From Candidatus Zipacnadia bacterium (GTDB lineage Bacteria; Armatimonadota; Zipacnadia; Zipacnadales; UBA5352), in assembly GCA_029820915.1 (NCBI GenBank), contig JALGUI010000188.1:1-5465 (forward strand): a DNA stretch of 5,465 nucleotides, in the 5' to 3' direction. Below, in pieces: positions 5,440 to 5,465 of this stretch. The notes beneath the pieces were generated by a model. It had not been told where the DNA came from and ran no database searches. It saw only the letters and a program-made list of their open reading frames with translations. Numbering within the stretch: position 1 is the stretch's first letter; each line of letters begins with the position of its first letter. Position numbers and translations under genes: made by a program.

Positions 5440-5465
5440 GGGGAGCGGGCGGGGGGCGAACCTAT

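Larger units (their letters stand above)
5093..5465. other. Noncoding upstream region of the large gene
   Basis: No convincing gene is seen in these 373 bases. The open frames crossing it translate to low-complexity Arg/Gly/Pro/Ser-rich peptides produced by the hairpin sequences, and none has a plausible start with a ribosome binding site. Besides the elements listed separately, 5440-5465 is a G-rich stretch at the window edge that may begin another repeat unit. The next gene to the right cannot be identified. Confidence 0.7.

Overview
This is a high-GC bacterial window carrying an accessory carbohydrate-utilisation locus. It holds two complete genes for secreted proteins on the minus strand, the last 22 codons of a plus-strand gene at the left edge, and three noncoding gaps filled with GC-rich hairpins and short repeats. 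The GC content, strong G/C third-position bias and large multidomain exported proteins resemble metagenome-derived Planctomycetota, Armatimonadota or related polysaccharide-degrading phyla. That placement is inference; no rRNA or marker gene is present.

Layout, left to right. Bases 1-69 (+) are the C-terminal end of a protein that runs off the left edge. Bases 70-260 separate it from a convergent gene and hold two near-identical 60-bp repeat copies, a third partial copy and a separate strong hairpin. Bases 261-1265 (-) encode a 334-residue exported protein with a CBM9-like beta-sandwich and an unrecognised helical tail. Bases 1266-1459 hold four consecutive hairpins. Bases 1460-5092 (-) encode a 1210-residue exported protein built around a GH42-like barrel and a beta-galactosidase trimerisation-type domain, with extra N- and C-terminal domains. 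Bases 5093-5465 are its noncoding upstream region, with a Shine-Dalgarno site, a leader inverted repeat, a weak promoter candidate, two small hairpins and a further repeat copy in the opposite orientation.

The two complete genes lie in the same direction, enzyme-like gene first, 197 bases apart, and both products have signal peptides. The simplest reading is a two-gene module acting outside the cytoplasm on a glycan: a large glycosidase-like protein plus a carbohydrate-binding partner. The substrate cannot be read from the sequence. No transporter, regulator, mobility gene, tRNA, rRNA or CRISPR array was seen.

The points most worth a second look are the hairpin repeat family, present in opposite orientations on the two sides of the gene pair with conserved arms but a replaced loop, and the large protein's barrel, which has a clear acid/base candidate (D577-E578) but no obvious glutamate where the GH42 nucleophile is expected. 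I found no clear evidence of a wholly new system.
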